64,000 bases of DNA from Moniliophthora roreri (GCA_001466705.2 LATX02000250.1:1-64000); one strand, 5' to 3'; positions 36,886 to 49,601 are shown, counted from the first letter of the stretch. Numbers and translations are program-made. Notes: generated from the sequence alone by a model not told the origin.

Positions 36886-37710
36886 ATGCTAGTTTCCAGA
36901 GCTTTGTATCGTTCAGCTCTTACTGCAACCTCAAGACCTTCTCTAGCTACGAGCAAAGCGCTACGCCCAAATGTGCTAACTTCTCGCCTCAGAGGGCACC
37001 TTTTTCATACTACACCCACCCCGTTACACTCAACATTTCGGTCGAGGATATCCCAAAAGATTTGGTACAGGAAAGATGGAACCCCGAGGTCTAAGATTCG
37101 AGGTCTCATCATCAGTGCGTGCGCCCACAGAATTGGCTTGACTTTTACTTAAAAAAACTTCCCGAATCTAGCTCTACTCGCCTCGGGCTTCATCCTAGTC
37201 AGCACAGCTGCTCTCGACGTCATGCAAGACCTAGAGGACCTCACTTTTCAGTTTGCCTCCATGCTCCAGGTCCAACGCGTCGACTTTGAGGAGTTTAACC
37301 AAGTGGATTTCGAGGATTTCAAGCACACCGCAACGTATTTCTCCAACCTCTGCACACCATTCCTCGTAACACCCCAATACGCGGAGGAAGATGCTGTGAA
37401 GGAGTTTTTCAATAATTTGAAGGATTTTTCGTTCATCAATGATGCTGGGTTGAAGGACAAACTCCAGGCTACGATGAAGTCTGCAGCACAGGATGTTCAC
37501 GAACTGTTGAAGGACACGAAGGAAAGACCAGTAGAATCGGCTCAGGAGGTTTCGAGGATATTGCGGGATGCAATAGTGATGGTCATCCTGGGGCTGGAGA
37601 TGAATGCGGATGAGAAGCTGGCAGCAGTGATGAAGGCATTCAAGGATAGAGAGAATGACAAACCACCGCCACCCAAGGAGAAGGGGAAGAGCTATGACTT
37701 GATCGGGTGA
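36886..37710 (+). CDS. Mitochondrial-type single-membrane-span protein, paralogue 1
   Basis: Two exons, 36886-37114 and 37172-37710, give 255 residues. The first 60 residues are rich in Arg, Ser and Thr with almost no acidic residues (MLVSRALYRSALTATSRPSL), a typical mitochondrial targeting leader. The intron precedes a single hydrophobic span, LLASGFILVSTAAL. The remainder is soluble and acidic, with ATMKSAAQDVHELLKDTKER and SAQEVSRILRDAIVMV, and ends in a Pro/Lys tail. The same elements recur in the gene at 55180, so this is a small family; I know of no assigned function. An inner-membrane anchor with a soluble domain is the likely topology. The gene lies 194 bases past AAA copy 2, on the same strand. 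Confidence 0.75.
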
Positions 37711-38604
37711 CGGTTCGCCTCGTACGTTTCTGTACAAATCTTGGACGCTTTCTGACATACATTTGATAGGTCTTGCAGCGGCGTTCTATCACATTCACAC
37801 GCAATAGCTTGAGGTCGAAGACCTATGCTGATCGCACTCCGAACACCGGAACACTCGAGCACAGCACCATACAGCATACTTGCGCCGGGAACAAAGATTA
37901 ATCCATGAGTCGCTCTATTAGCTGCTGTACAGCAGATAGTAAGGGGATGATAGAGAAATGTTTGTCCAGAACTACAGGTGCTCGAACGCCCTTAATGATA
38001 CATTAACCTATGGCATGAGACAGTCCTACCGAGGTCGGTAGATTGGTTGCTCAGAAGAACCAGAAGTATATAGGGGTATAACTGTTTGGAGCATGTACAC
38101 TCCTTTCCCGGGCGCGCTCTGAAGCCTAATGATCCCAGGCTCTGCCGTGTGAAGCACGATTCCTCTGCTCCTCACTCATTAGTTTCAGATGCTGTAAGGC
38201 AACCATCCGAAAAAACCCTAAAGGCCTTTGACTGGATATTTGGCTCCTTGTGTGCTTCCGTGTCTCGTGCGTTTCCCTATGCACGAGTCCCCGACATGCT
38301 CTTCACGATGTTCGCATGAGCTCGATATCCTTTAGACTTCTTCTCCGAAAGGCACGGCAGCATAACCCCACGTCTTGCGAGTGGCAGTCATAGAATCACC
38401 AAACAGGAATCCGCATCGGTGTCTTTGAAACCAAAAATCCCCTCCAAAGGTTCGCATGCAATAGTATTTGTGTTTACAATGTATTGAACCATATTGTACA
38501 TATGTCTAAGGTATAAGATGCGATATGACTGTAATCAAACCAGACTACTATAAGTGCTAAACAAGAACATGCATATAAATGTACGACAGCCCCGGACCCA
38601 GAAA
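37711..38604. other. Intergenic space containing an AAA gene relic
   Basis: No intact gene is seen. The segment 38220-38435 is a minus-strand relic of the AAA family, listed separately. Convergent 3' ends of the mitochondrial-type protein (plus) and the DUF726 gene (minus) bound this space. Confidence 0.5.
38220..38435 (-). pseudogene. Truncated relic of the AAA3 module of the multi-AAA family
   Basis: Read on the minus strand, this segment aligns with the final exon of both AAA genes (around 36255-36470 in copy 2). Shared words include ACCGATGCGGATTC, GCTGCCGTGCCTTTC and AGAGCATGTCGGG, and the peptide KSMSGTRA is recovered. The Trp of the SWGNARD segment is a TAG stop, about 30 bases are deleted after GNARD, and neighbouring bases shift the frame. 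Only the C-terminal portion is present. It is therefore a dead third copy, inverted relative to the two live genes. Confidence 0.8.
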
Positions 38605-41600
38605 TCATGACCATGGATTAGAATAAAAGGTATTATTAGTCTTCTTCTTGCCAGCCCCAAGATCGGTTGGTATCTTCCATGGATCATTGGTCGTCGCGGA
38701 CGCACCAAATGAATGCGACGAAGTGGTTATCGAGCCATCGGTACTCCCGAATGACAAACCAGTATCCGTCGGCATAGTGGGTCTCGAAGAACTGAAGGAG
38801 GTATGCGTCAATGAAGACGATGTAGCCCCGAAAGGGTTCGAAAGACTGTCTGCTACAATCGAGGGTCTGGGTCCCGAATCCGACCATATAGAACCGTCAT
38901 TTCCTCCGAAAGATAACCCTGTTGGTGGTTGGTATGACGGAACAGATGGTAGCGACTGGAAGGAAGTGACCGAAGGAGATGATAAAGTGGATCTAGGGGG
39001 TGGTGAGAAGGAGTTTGGAGGTGAAAATGATGTGCTATAAGAGGGTTTTTCTGCGGGTAAGGGCGGTGTTGCTGTTCGCTCTGGTGACTCGGAATTGTCG
39101 TGATCCGCGAAATCGTTCCGGCTCATGGATGACGAGGCCTCGTTGAGCGACATTGATCTGGCCAGAGTAGTCGACAAGTCATGGCGTGAAGAGGAAGCCG
39201 GATTTTCAGTATTCTCGAATGGGCTGGCTGCACGCTTCGGCGACACTGGTAGTGGAAGCAGAGCAGGCTCGGTTCGGTTAGTTGGTGGAGGAGCAGGCTG
39301 TAGCATCTTCAATTCGTCGGGATTCCCCTCTGATTCGCCAATCATCTTCTGCATGGCGGCGAGGTTGAAACCTGCATGTTTTGGGATGCTTGATTCATCA
39401 GGTGTTTGAGTGCCTGAAGGTATCGATTCAGCTGGAGAGTCGACTCGAGGCGGCAGATCGTCGTCTTCTCCCACTTTCTCCAACCCCCCGCCATTGGATG
39501 GCCTCTTCTTTGTGAAAGAGAAGGATGATGCGGATGGTGGTCGAGAGACGTGCTTTGGAGATGTTGGTGCCTTCTTGCGCGAAAACCAGCTCTTCTTTTC
39601 AGCTTCCTGCCCTTCGTGTATTACCACTCGTTCACCCTCAAAGTCAGGCTCCTATGAACACATAATCAACACGTCTCCTGCTCCGAACGATGCCATGACG
39701 CACCTCAGGTTCATCAAAGTAGTCCGCAAAGACCGGAAATCCCAGCTCGTCTAAAATCAAAGGCATGAAGGACCTGTAGCTCATATGCCCCGCAATCTTA
39801 TCCGTTACGTCCACATTCTCCAAACCCGGAACTCCCATGACAGGTCTCAACCCAGCCACAGTACCGACACCTCCACTCGTTGCACGGAACAAGTAGTTTA
39901 GTACCCAATCGTTTTTCGCAAAAGCATTCACATATCTTCCTGAGACGACAGAACGCGTTTCAATCCAGGTCTTCTGAGACACCGAGAGTGTCGCTCCCAT
40001 GAGGAAGACATCTTGGACGATACCATATGCTTTTTGTTTCGCTAGTTCGACTAGGGCGTAGAAGATGACACGAGCGCCGAGGGAGAAGCCTATTAGAGTT
40101 ATCGGGCGTACGCCCAAGTTTCGATGGACGAGGATGTCTGCGAGCACGCTGCCTGCGGCTTTGGCTCGATCGAGGGCGTTATTCCAAGGATTGTCGATAA
40201 GATATCCGAGTTTAGTGAGAACTATTAAGGGAAACCTTTTAATAAGCGGAGATGGAAGAAGCGAGATGAAGGGACGTACTGATTGGCCATTGTAACGCAG
40301 TCATGAAAGCAGCCATGGCAGTCGCTTGCAGCACCGTTTGCCCGATCTGGGTGAGCACCTCACCGGTCAGAATCTTAAGGGCAGCTCCGGTCTCTCGGAT
40401 CATTTCTGGTTCCCATAGAACACTGTATACATCGCCAACGACAGGATCGAGGACGCTAAAAGGTAACCTGGGGTCATCAAGGGTACCATTCAAGAATCTA
40501 GTGAGGCTTCAGCAAGCAGGACGGCACAGATGATCACAACAGCACACACCCGGGGACAGTAAGAATGGCACTAACACGCTTGTTATTATGCAAAGGTAGG
40601 ACATCAAATGTCCGTACAAAACGTGTTCGCCTTGCCATGCCCTTTGCAGCAATTCCTGAACCGGTCAATACACCACCAGTGGTAATGACCGCAGCTCCAC
40701 CTGCTCCAGCTAAGAACGTGGATACACCGGTTGCACCAACGGTACCAAAGGCAGCTCCCAAGCCCGCAGCGATTGGAGCTGCCGCTAATCCCGCGGAGAG
40801 ACCAATGACCAGCCCGCCACCGACTGTTGCCAATCCCATCATTATATATCGCTTCTTCCTAGCCGACTTCATCCTCTCTTCAATGATATCCTTGCTCTCC
40901 ATGTTTTGGGTACCCTCTTGGATCTCCAAAGCTTCCGTTACCCGACTCTCAAATCTGACGAGATCAAGCCAGCCGAGGCCCAGCTTGACAGCAACAGCTT
41001 CTAAAAGAACTCGCGACCGTGCATCATATACGCTATCAGCGACGAGCACCAGGAAAAGATCGCAGAGAACGGTCCAACGTATGTCCAAAGTAACCTTCTC
41101 ATCGGCAGCTGACAGGGACGTGGAGACACCTGGAATAGTAGATGTCGACGTATCTTCCAGCACGCGAGCTGTCGTTTGGAAGACCTTGGTTGTTGGCGTG
41201 GCAGGTACAGGGGGTAACTGTGATGTTCCTTTGCCGGGTTTACTGGAAATATCGAGGGTATCACCGACAATTGTCTGGTCAGATATGGATTCGGAGTCCT
41301 CCTCGGCCTTTGCAGCTTCGGCTTCACGATTCTCTTCCTCGCGTCTCCTAGCTTCGATTGGATCATATTCAGGGTTGGAAACGGTATGCGTTGTCATCAG
41401 CGCTGGCACGAGATCCATCGCTTCCACGCCATGTTCCCCCAGACTTTCAATCATCTTCTGTTCTGTCCGACTGTTCAGCTTACTGTAAAAAAAAAAATGA
41501 AAAAGAATGAAATTGACCTTGAGTTTCAAGTCCCATATGATAATATAACCGACCCATGATTTTCATTGCCCATAAATCCAAACTCCCAGCCGCACTCTTG

Positions 41601-42067
41601 AGTTCCTTCCGATTTGGTGACTTCAATTTCTGCGACATTTCTCGAATAGTGAGCGCACAGAGGCCAACATAAGCAATCCTCTGGGCTTCAGTAAGGAGAT
41701 CCTTTGTCGTCTGCATTTGACTGAGCGGTGTCATGGCCTTGTCCTCGTCGAACAAATATTTCGTCCGCATGTGCACCTCGTCCGACTCATCCTCCTCATT
41801 AACCCTCAGCCTCGTATAATCGTTCTCGTTCGTCTCCGCCTTGGATCTCCACTCGTTCCCTCGGTCGTCAAAATCGATCAGGTTTCCAGTCGCATTAGTC
41901 GCTCCGGTGCCCTTCGATGCGGAAGGCATATAATGGTACTTTTTTTGATCTTCCTCGTCAAGGCCGCCGCGGATGGTGTCCTCGCGGACAACAGGCATAT
42001 CTTGCCAGCCTTCATCGTCTTCGTCGTCGAAGATATTAACAGCGGGAGCAGGTTTGGTCGCTGGCAT
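38605..42067 (-). CDS. DUF726 (TMCO4-like) membrane-associated alpha/beta hydrolase
   Basis: Minus-strand exons 41550-42067, 40550-41482, 40280-40497, 39704-40221 and 38605-39651 give 1,077 residues. An acidic N-terminus (VNIFDDEDDEGWQDMPVV) is followed by a helical region, then a Gly/Ala-rich membrane segment (about residues 410-480) typical of DUF726, and a hydrolase domain with the nucleophile motif ITLIGFSLGARVIFYALVEL, plus DVFLMGATLSV and VVSGRYVNAFAKNDWVLNYL. The family includes human TMCO4 and yeast YFL034W; its enzymatic substrate is not established. The last 330 residues form a Ser/Pro-rich, probably disordered tail, longer than I expect for the family. The first intron uses a GTTATA donor at 41549, chosen because it restores frame. 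Large plus-strand frames over this gene are shadows. Confidence 0.85.
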
Positions 42068-44575
42068 CGACAGTGATGGCGGCGAGATGGAGGGCGACGT
42101 CTGGAAAAAGGGCAGGCACCGGCGCTACTTGATGCACTGCCCGTTCCGACGATACCGGCGACAATGACAAGCTTGATCATGATGGCATGGCCTCATTTTT
42201 TTTGTCTTTCTGACTGTCATCCACATTTGATGGTTACCTAGCTTCCGCGAGTACTCACTAGGGTATATCCTATGCATTTCAGTCAACTATACTGAAAATA
42301 TCCACGTGCATCATCATTTCATGATGATACGTATAGAACATTCTAGATCTAACAAGCAACATTATCGATAACTTTCGTGGGGATTGTGGAGAATGATTTA
42401 CGAGTCTTATCGCTCTCAATAGGCTGGAGCACGGGCATCAAAGCTTCTCAATCTACTTTCTACCTTGAACGTATGTTATCACCGTGCTCCGGGATCTTCC
42501 AGGTGAGTCTTCTGTTGGTGCTCCAACGAAAGTCTCTGATATTCTCTACAGGACAACGCCGGGATTAAATTGGGATAGCAGCTAGAGGTGTACAACGTCA
42601 GTCGTGGTCTTTTTCACATGTGTGGGACCCAATAGCATGTGTAGCGCACCGTTTACCAGAATACACGGTTGCCATTTCGTGTCTCCTTTTCACCGTTGAT
42701 GGAGTGGAGAGTTGCTACCCATGACCCCAACCTATAATAAGATCATACTTTATACAGATACCCGCGAAGCTACGAGGTGTTGACTTTGATGGATCATTGC
42801 CATGTTATCGTGCCCACTGGGATTCCAAAGCAGGAGGCGAAGGCTTGGGTTAGAGAGAGATACTCCTTGTTCAACTCATTAGTCAGTCCTACGGATCTTC
42901 GTTGGTAGCCGTGGATTGTCACTCATGTTTTGATTCCACAGGCATATGTATCTGGGTTACGGTATTGACAGCATAATGCACGTTGTCCAAACTACGCACG
43001 CTTAGGTATTTCCCGACAACACAGCTCCCAAATTAAGTATACCTTTCTGGGCAACTCAACTTCCACCTGCCTGCCTGTGCTATATCGTTCAAGCTGCTAC
43101 GACTCGAAGCATCCTATATGGAGGTCATGGAAGCCACCCAAAGTTAAACCGATTTGTTCCTCTGTGGTCTGCGCGTTCAAGTCAACTTCCCTCGCGTATG
43201 ATGATCAGTCCACGGGAACTGGAAATTTCCGCCGCCTGCATTGCTCAGCTCAGCAGGCGCTTCAGGCCCAAGCATCTGGTTTCCAATGTTCGCTTCGCAG
43301 CAGGGCACGGGACTTGATACAACCCGGGGTGGGCCTGTGTACACTATGTACGACGTTCAAGCGATCGCGGGGTTGCTGCCTGTTATTATACGCAGCAAGA
43401 ACGTTCGTGCCAATGCCTTTGACCTTGAATTGGTCTCTTGGAGAATTTCTCTTCCGTGACAGTGAACGTGCTTGAGCGGGTGTCTTGGGGCGGAAGTCTA
43501 GAATATACCTCGGTTCCCCACTACGGGAAAGGGGATGTTTGATATTTTGATGCCTCGGAGAACCGGTCCTACGAGGATTTGCGCTCGGGTTTTCCAGGAT
43601 GATCCGCTGCAGACATGAATAGATAACCCAATTTTGTTATCCCCGAACTTGCCCGCCCTTACATGCCCTCTGTTTGTCGCCTTGGAGAGCATCTCGCTTG
43701 TTTACCTATCTGATCTTCCCTTATCGCACTGGTAAAACTCATTAATTGAACGGCGATGTTCAGGGGAGCATTTCGGCTGAAAATTCCTCGCATCAAACTG
43801 CTAATGTATCGCCACCCTTTGACGGTGGAGTTGCGGTTTGGCATTTTGGCAGGCTTACGGCGCAAGGCCATTACATACCCCTGAAGGCCAGAGCGAGCCT
43901 ACATGGGTGCAGCATGTGCTAGCCCCTCAATATAATACTACTGTCTGTGGCCCTGTCTAGGTACCGCCTCAATCCGTTCGCATCCGCGACTTTGATGCAT
44001 GATATGGTCGTTCAGGGACGCCTGACGTCAGTCAGTCTCTGGGAAGGAAAGAAATCAAGTTCACACAGACGAGACTGGACGAGTTCTAGAGGCTTCGGGC
44101 GTACTGAGGTTTCAGGTATCACTTAGTTATATTCGGTAGGCGCCACCATCCTCCATAGAATTTTTTAGCTCCACATCGATATCTCGTGGGGCCGGCTTTG
44201 GGCCGGTTTGAAATTAGCAGCCCTCCAACCAAACAAATTAGGAATGTTATGACAACGGCATGGCAAATCTCCGATCGGAAACCCCAAGGGTCGAATGCCT
44301 GTCCCTCTCCCTTTTAACCATCATGGCGGTTTCAATCGTCCTTTGGCCTTGATCCTCAGATAATGATTCTGAAGCTATAGTAACACCGGCCCAATAAACA
44401 AACAGGCCCTGTTCTTGTGTGTTCTATTTTCTCACTCTCATGACGCGCATTGATGGGAACCTTTATTAGATAGCTCGAGGGCCAAGCCGCGCTGCGCTCC
44501 TCACTTTCGAAGTAGTCATAACAAGCTCGACGTCTACTCCCTCCCGTGGACCTTGAAAGCATCCTCACTGCAGTC
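42068..44575. other. Unassigned interval, possible decayed coding remnants
   Basis: No gene could be supported. Around 43230-43460 a plus-strand frame of about 72 codons contains GGPVYTMYDVQAIAGLLPVI, which looks protein-like, but upstream frames in 43000-43230 are broken by stops and shifts. This may be a decayed gene of unknown family. No promoter or terminator element was identified. Confidence 0.35.
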
Positions 44576-45274
44576 ATGGTTCGGTCAATACTCAAATCAA
44601 AATCATCCAATGCGTCTGCATCACGGAGTTCACGGCCTTCGCCTTCGTCGTGCTCGTATTCCTTCGAATCCTTTCCGCCTCCATCACTTTCCCCCCACGT
44701 TCACTTCCCGCCCACACCAACGATTGTATCCTCGACCCATATGACACATTCGTCGAGTATATATGATCGTGCGCCTATCGAGGTGTCGCCCAACTCCTGC
44801 GAGTTACCTGAGCGTGGCGGGAGAGTATGCGGGTCCCCAGACAGCATTCACCATGCCCCTCGAAAGCCCAAGGGCAGCTACTTTCACCCTCACGCTTACG
44901 AAGCTTGTGAACGGGAACAACCTTTTGATTCACCTGTTCCCATCGAGCTGCCACAACTCATACATGATACTCCCTCGTCGTCGTCATCTTCGGAATCTGA
45001 CGACTCTGATGGATATGGTTCACCAAACCTACCTTCACCGTTACCCCATCCCCGATTTGCATCGCGAAACACATCGTTCCCTCCTATACCAGCTATACAT
45101 ACACGGGAAGAAACTGACCACGCACTTTCTTTCCTACCGCACCCGCCTTCACAGGTGAAGGATAGGCCTAGGCTTAATAGAAGGAAGACACCGAGCTCTT
45201 CAATTCAAATAATCAAGAGTCGGGAGAATCATTTCCGGGAGCCGTCGTTAGATGGTTGCCTAGGCGGATTCTGA
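44576..45274 (+). CDS. Ser/Pro-rich protein of unknown function
   Basis: Single-exon frame of 232 residues beginning MVRSILKSKSSNASASRSS. It is rich in Ser, Pro and His and is probably disordered, with short ordered-looking motifs: HVHFPPTPTIVSSTHMTHSS, YDRAPIEVSPNSCELPERGG, and KGSYFHPHAYEACERE. A Ser/Asp run SSSSSSESDDSDGYGSP resembles a casein-kinase-type acidic stretch, and the C-terminal part is basic (RPRLNRRKTPSSS). I recall similar HVHFPPTP-containing proteins in mushroom genomes but know no function. The longer upstream frame lacks an ATG. No signal peptide or membrane span. Confidence 0.65.
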   Translation: MVRSILKSKSSNASASRSSRPSPSSCSYSFESFPPPSLSPHVHFPPTPTIVSSTHMTHSSSIYDRAPIEVSPNSCELPERGGRVCGSPDSIHHAPRKPKGSYFHPHAYEACEREQPFDSPVPIELPQLIHDTPSSSSSSESDDSDGYGSPNLPSPLPHPRFASRNTSFPPIPAIHTREETDHALSFLPHPPSQVKDRPRLNRRKTPSSSIQIIKSRENHFREPSLDGCLGGF

Positions 45275-46041
45275 ATGCCGACGCTAGTTTTCGATTAGTT
45301 TGCTATCTTCCCTCGCCTTTGATTCTACATTGTACTCTCAATTTATCTGAACCTCTATCGCAGCACTGTTGTACTATCAGCCCACATGCCCTTTTGGCTC
45401 ATACCAACCTGTATACCACACCGTTACCCCAACCCAGCCCCAACCTTTACCTTATTCCCACTGCGGAAGCGCCACTCTTTTACATTTACCGTTTCTATTA
45501 ATCTCTCCAACTTGATGGCTTCACTGTGGACAGCACCAAGCCCGTCGTCATCATTGATAGTACTTGGCATGTAACACAACCAAAGACACAATTGTTTTTC
45601 GGTTTCTGTTGTGGGCGTCAAGTGGGCGCTTGTTGGACCTCGTGACTGGAAATTTTCGAACGCTGACGTTCTTTTCAACCGAAGTTTTGCCAGATTGCTT
45701 GATTCCTTTTCCCGCTCTTCCACGCTGCCCAGTATTTCTCTGACAATGCTTTCTCAGCAGAACATGCATTGCAATTGGCCTGCTAAATAAGGCCTGGACA
45801 GGCTTCTCAGTATGAGGGGACAAGTGATCAACGTTTCAAGAAACGAGCATTGATAATGATGATGGTCTGAGGACCGACGGTCCGTTCGTGAAGCTCCTCT
45901 CGTACATGCTCACATGTCCTTTTATTCAGGTCCTCACGACCATAATGCACATGTGGAAATAGACCGACGCCAGCTATGCAGCATTCATAAATACGCGGGG
46001 GGGAGTCCAGCTTTCAATCCATATTCTCATTTCTCTAGACA
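45275..46041 (+). promoter_or_regulatory. Intergenic region and upstream of GH28 gene 1
   Basis: Frames within this stretch are short and unrecognised. A CATAAATA box at about 45986 lies some 50 bases ahead of the GH28 start and is the likely TATA element. No other site was identified. Confidence 0.4.
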
Positions 46042-48354
46042 ATGAGGTACCCCGGCCTTCTCATTATCATCAGCGTTCTCTTCCAACTTGCAGCAGCATG
46101 GAAAACATTTGTAGTTCCACACACTCCTGGTCAGGACGATACACCAGCACTTCTCTCTGGACTTGCGAATTACACGTCGGATTCGACCATTCTGTTTGAG
46201 AAGGGGAAGACATACAATATCTTGACGCCAGTTACATTCCCGACGCTCACGAATGTGGAAGTGAGGATTGAAGGGAACATTACATTGCCGGACGATATGC
46301 CTACAGTACAAGGTATGTTTGTGTCCTTTACCACACTTTCACCCAGTTCTAAACATATACCATTTTAGCTATTGTCGCATCTTCGGTTTGTGATGGCGTG
46401 TTCTACATTACGTTTCAGTCTACTGATATTCTTTCGGCGCTCAGGACTTTTCTGGACATTGGTACATTGATTTTTCCGTTCTTCCTTCGACTTCGCTAAA
46501 TTCCACCACTAGGTTCTTCTTCAATGGGGGCACAAATGTCACGCTCCGAGGCTCAAAGGATCCCAAGTGGGGTTGGGTCGATGCCCATGGACAGTCTGTA
46601 AGCCCCTAACTCCTGTGTTTGCTGTCGCTAACGTGAAAAGTGGTGGGACGCCCAAGAACAAAACAACCGTCCTCATGGGTGGCGCTTTAACAAGATCGAT
46701 GGTGGAGTCATCACGGACATGAAATTGTGGAAAGTGCGGTTCCGAGAGTGATGGATTCATACGTACGCTAGTGCTCACCCCGTGTGTTAGCCCATAGCAT
46801 GGAGTTTCTCAACGAGTGGCTCCAATAATCTTCACGCCTACAATAACAGAATATTTGCAATGTCGAATTCAAACGTACGTGTCTCTCTTCCATGTGAGTT
46901 GGAGTGGCGAGCTGACGTATTTTGGGGTTCTAGTCGTTTCCATTTAACACGTAAGGATACTTATCCCTTCGCAGTTTTTGTGATATGTACTGAACCTTGT
47001 TTATCTAGCGATGGTATGCCCGCCATGCATGTGTCTTTATTCGCGCAAACTCACATTGAGGCGTTCATATAGGGTTTTCGGCAGGAGGAACCAACATGCT
47101 TTTCGAGGACAACTTTATTCAGAACGGAGACGATTGCATAACAGTTGGAAACGGGGCCAAGAATATTCATTTTAGGTTGGTCATGCGCCTCTAAGCGTCC
47201 ATCACCCTGACCAACACTTGAACCATAGAAATTCTTATTGTGAAGGTGGCCATGGGCTATCAATAGGCTCACTTGGCAAAGACGGACAGGTTGCAGATGT
47301 CCAAAATGTCCTGTAAGTGCTCCCTTTCTATCGCCTAGGTCATGCAATGTTCATTCATGATCACAGTATTGAGAACGTTGTCATGGTGTGCATTTTCCAA
47401 GAGTTTGACGTTTTCTCTCGTCTCATAGCTTGAGCGAAGGTCAACTCTCTATACGGAGCCCGATTCAAGAGCTGGACTGGAGGTAATGGATTGGCACGGA
47501 AGTGAGTCTTGCTGGATGTTCAACTCTGGCCATGGGCTGACAAGAATGGATAGTATCACTTGGAGAAACATCGCTGTTCGAGACGTTCCCTTCCCTGTTC
47601 GAGTCTATTTCTCCACTGTTTTTTTTTTACCAGATACTCAGTCTGACCTCCAGATCTATGTCACCCAAAAGTACGTTTCGTCTGCCTGGCTTAAAAAACA
47701 ACGTGAACTGACTTGATGGCTGTTCACCAAGCTACTGGGACCAAGGAGTGCGTTTCTGTCCTGGTTTCTTAGTTCATAGACACTGATTTTTTCACCGTTT
47801 CACGCTTAGGTCGGCCCAAGGCCCAATTCCACGTCACTTAATAACACTCACATCCAAGACTTCTTGTTCGAGAACTTTCATGGGGACGTCAAAGAGTGTG
47901 TATCATATTCTCTTTCCTTGCTGGATAAATCTCCAGTTCTCATGAATGCGAACCACAGCGTACCTTACGTCGAAGGCTCGTGCGTGTCTGATCCTTGCTG
48001 GTACGCTGTTCCAGGTGCCACAGGTAAGGAGGTGGTGATATATGACTTGTACCCTGATACTGGTATGTGATCTGTCTTGCCTCGCATGTCTTGTTAGTCG
48101 TTCATACTAAAATACAATAGCGACAAATATCAGAGTGAAGAACATCAACATCAGAACTCAGACAGGTGCCAAGGCTATGGCGATGTGCGATCCTAACGCT
48201 GTGAGTTTTTTTTTATTTTCGCCGCCTACACATGAAGGGGGTGCCAATGAGAGTTGATGTGTACGTGACATAGATCACTGGAAACGTTGGATTCAAGTGC
48301 TGGGATGGAGAATTTATTCCGACCCGATCAAGGTACTATGCTCTGATAGAATAG
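46042..48354 (+). CDS. Secreted GH28 pectinase, copy 1 (probable exo-polygalacturonase type)
   Basis: Nineteen exons give 427 residues: 46042-46312, 46369-46385, 46445-46461, 46513-46597, 46641-46733, 46791-46874, 46934-46950, 47009-47013, 47073-47175, 47229-47312, 47367-47385, 47440-47501, 47554-47596, 47654-47670, 47732-47747, 47810-47895, 47959-48062, 48121-48200, 48274-48354. A signal peptide ends before WKTFVVPHTPGQDDTPAL. GH28 catalytic signatures are in order: FPFNTDGFSAGG, NGDDCITVGNG, EGGHGLSIGSLGKDG and YGARFKSW, an RxK motif. GH28 enzymes hydrolyse galacturonosyl links in pectin by inversion, using the three Asp residues. The C-terminus has paired Cys. Exon 8 is only five nucleotides and carries the Asp codon of NTD. 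Endo versus exo action, and rhamnogalacturonan versus homogalacturonan, cannot be decided from sequence alone. Confidence 0.9.
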
Positions 48355-49601
48355 TTTGTTCTTCATGTTTACTAGCTTGGAGTAGGTCGGTATTATGCAC
48401 CGACAGGAACGAGTCCGTATATATAAGGATGAGTGACTGGCAGGATTTCCTGAGCGCCCCAGGCACGGAGGGAACCTCGCCTTCGGCTCAACCTCTCTGT
48501 GTGGTCATCATAAGCTATTACAAACATCAATTTGCACTTCATCGAGCACCAGCATACCAGAAAGGGAGGGGAACCAAAGAAGCAGTGCGAATGATTGCAG
48601 ACAAGTGGCTTGAGCTGCTAGCAACCAGGTAAAGGCAGAGCAGAGAGTGAAGTGAAGAAGAGCACGGGAATATCTGCAGATAGAGGGAGCAGCGGCGGCG
48701 GCAAGGCGAGGGAACCGAATAAGAAATAAATGTGTGCGGTGGCCGTACCGAACAAGAAAAAATTTGCAGATAAACCGCTACCAGGAGAAGTAAGGGATAG
48801 AGAACGACTTCGGTAAACCGAACTCATAATGCTCGTTACTCACCGGAACTGCTTTGGAGATGTGGAATATATCACACCCTTCTGAAGACTTGAGTTGGAC
48901 TCGCATGTGGTAACATTGTCATCTGGATACGTCCGAGAGGATTTTTTCAAGCCGACGCGGCGTGACTTTGTGACCAACGCGCTTTTACACAACTACCACT
49001 ATCCACTACCACCCCGGCGCCATAATGACGAGGCTAGGCTCGTGACCATCCGCATCGCCACATGACTGCGCTCAATGTTAAGCAGAACTCAGGAAATGGT
49101 GAAGGAGGTGGTCTGGATACTGTTGGGGTTTCAAAGGCACAGCAACCGTAATTTTGGTCTTGGATGAAAGCCATGTATTAAGTCTTGATTATGTACATAG
49201 GTTGCAGTGGAATAATGGGAGAATGAGGGGATATAGTGCTTGAACGGTGGTTGGGGGGATTTGGCAGGGCATAAACGGAGCGAAAATTACAAGTCTGCTG
49301 TCACAAAAGGTGACTCTCTTATTTCAGTGCGGACCATACCAGTCGCTTCGCCGTGTGCTCCCTATTTACCCACCAAACAACAACAACACATCGGATACAA
49401 ACAAACTCACGCACATACGGCGAACGCGACTGGTAGCGAGTCTATGACGAGGCGCATCCATTGCTCAACAGGCGGGCCGCGAGAATGTTCCCTGATCGGT
49501 TGTCGGCGGGGTTTCCCTCGGGATTCGGATTCGGCTGTTTCAAAAAAGACTTGTACGCGGCAACCTGACGCTGCTCCTCCAACTCTCCCATTTCTCGCGC
49601 C
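48355..49601. other. Intergenic space between the GH28 genes
   Basis: No gene was recognised. A 3' frame overlapping 48355-48632 is not supported by any motif. The stretch 49370-49420 just before GH28 gene 2 is A/C-rich (CAACAACAACACATC) and probably part of its promoter or leader. No transposon termini were seen. Confidence 0.4.

Noticed and set aside
38648..39040. Plus-strand frame of 130 codons
   Set aside because: Antisense shadow of the Ser/Pro-rich tail of the DUF726 protein.
40565..41488. Plus-strand frame of 307 codons
   Set aside because: It lies antisense to the DUF726 gene, whose minus-strand frame has the domain motifs and consistent introns; the plus frame has low-complexity Thr/Ser/Pro composition.
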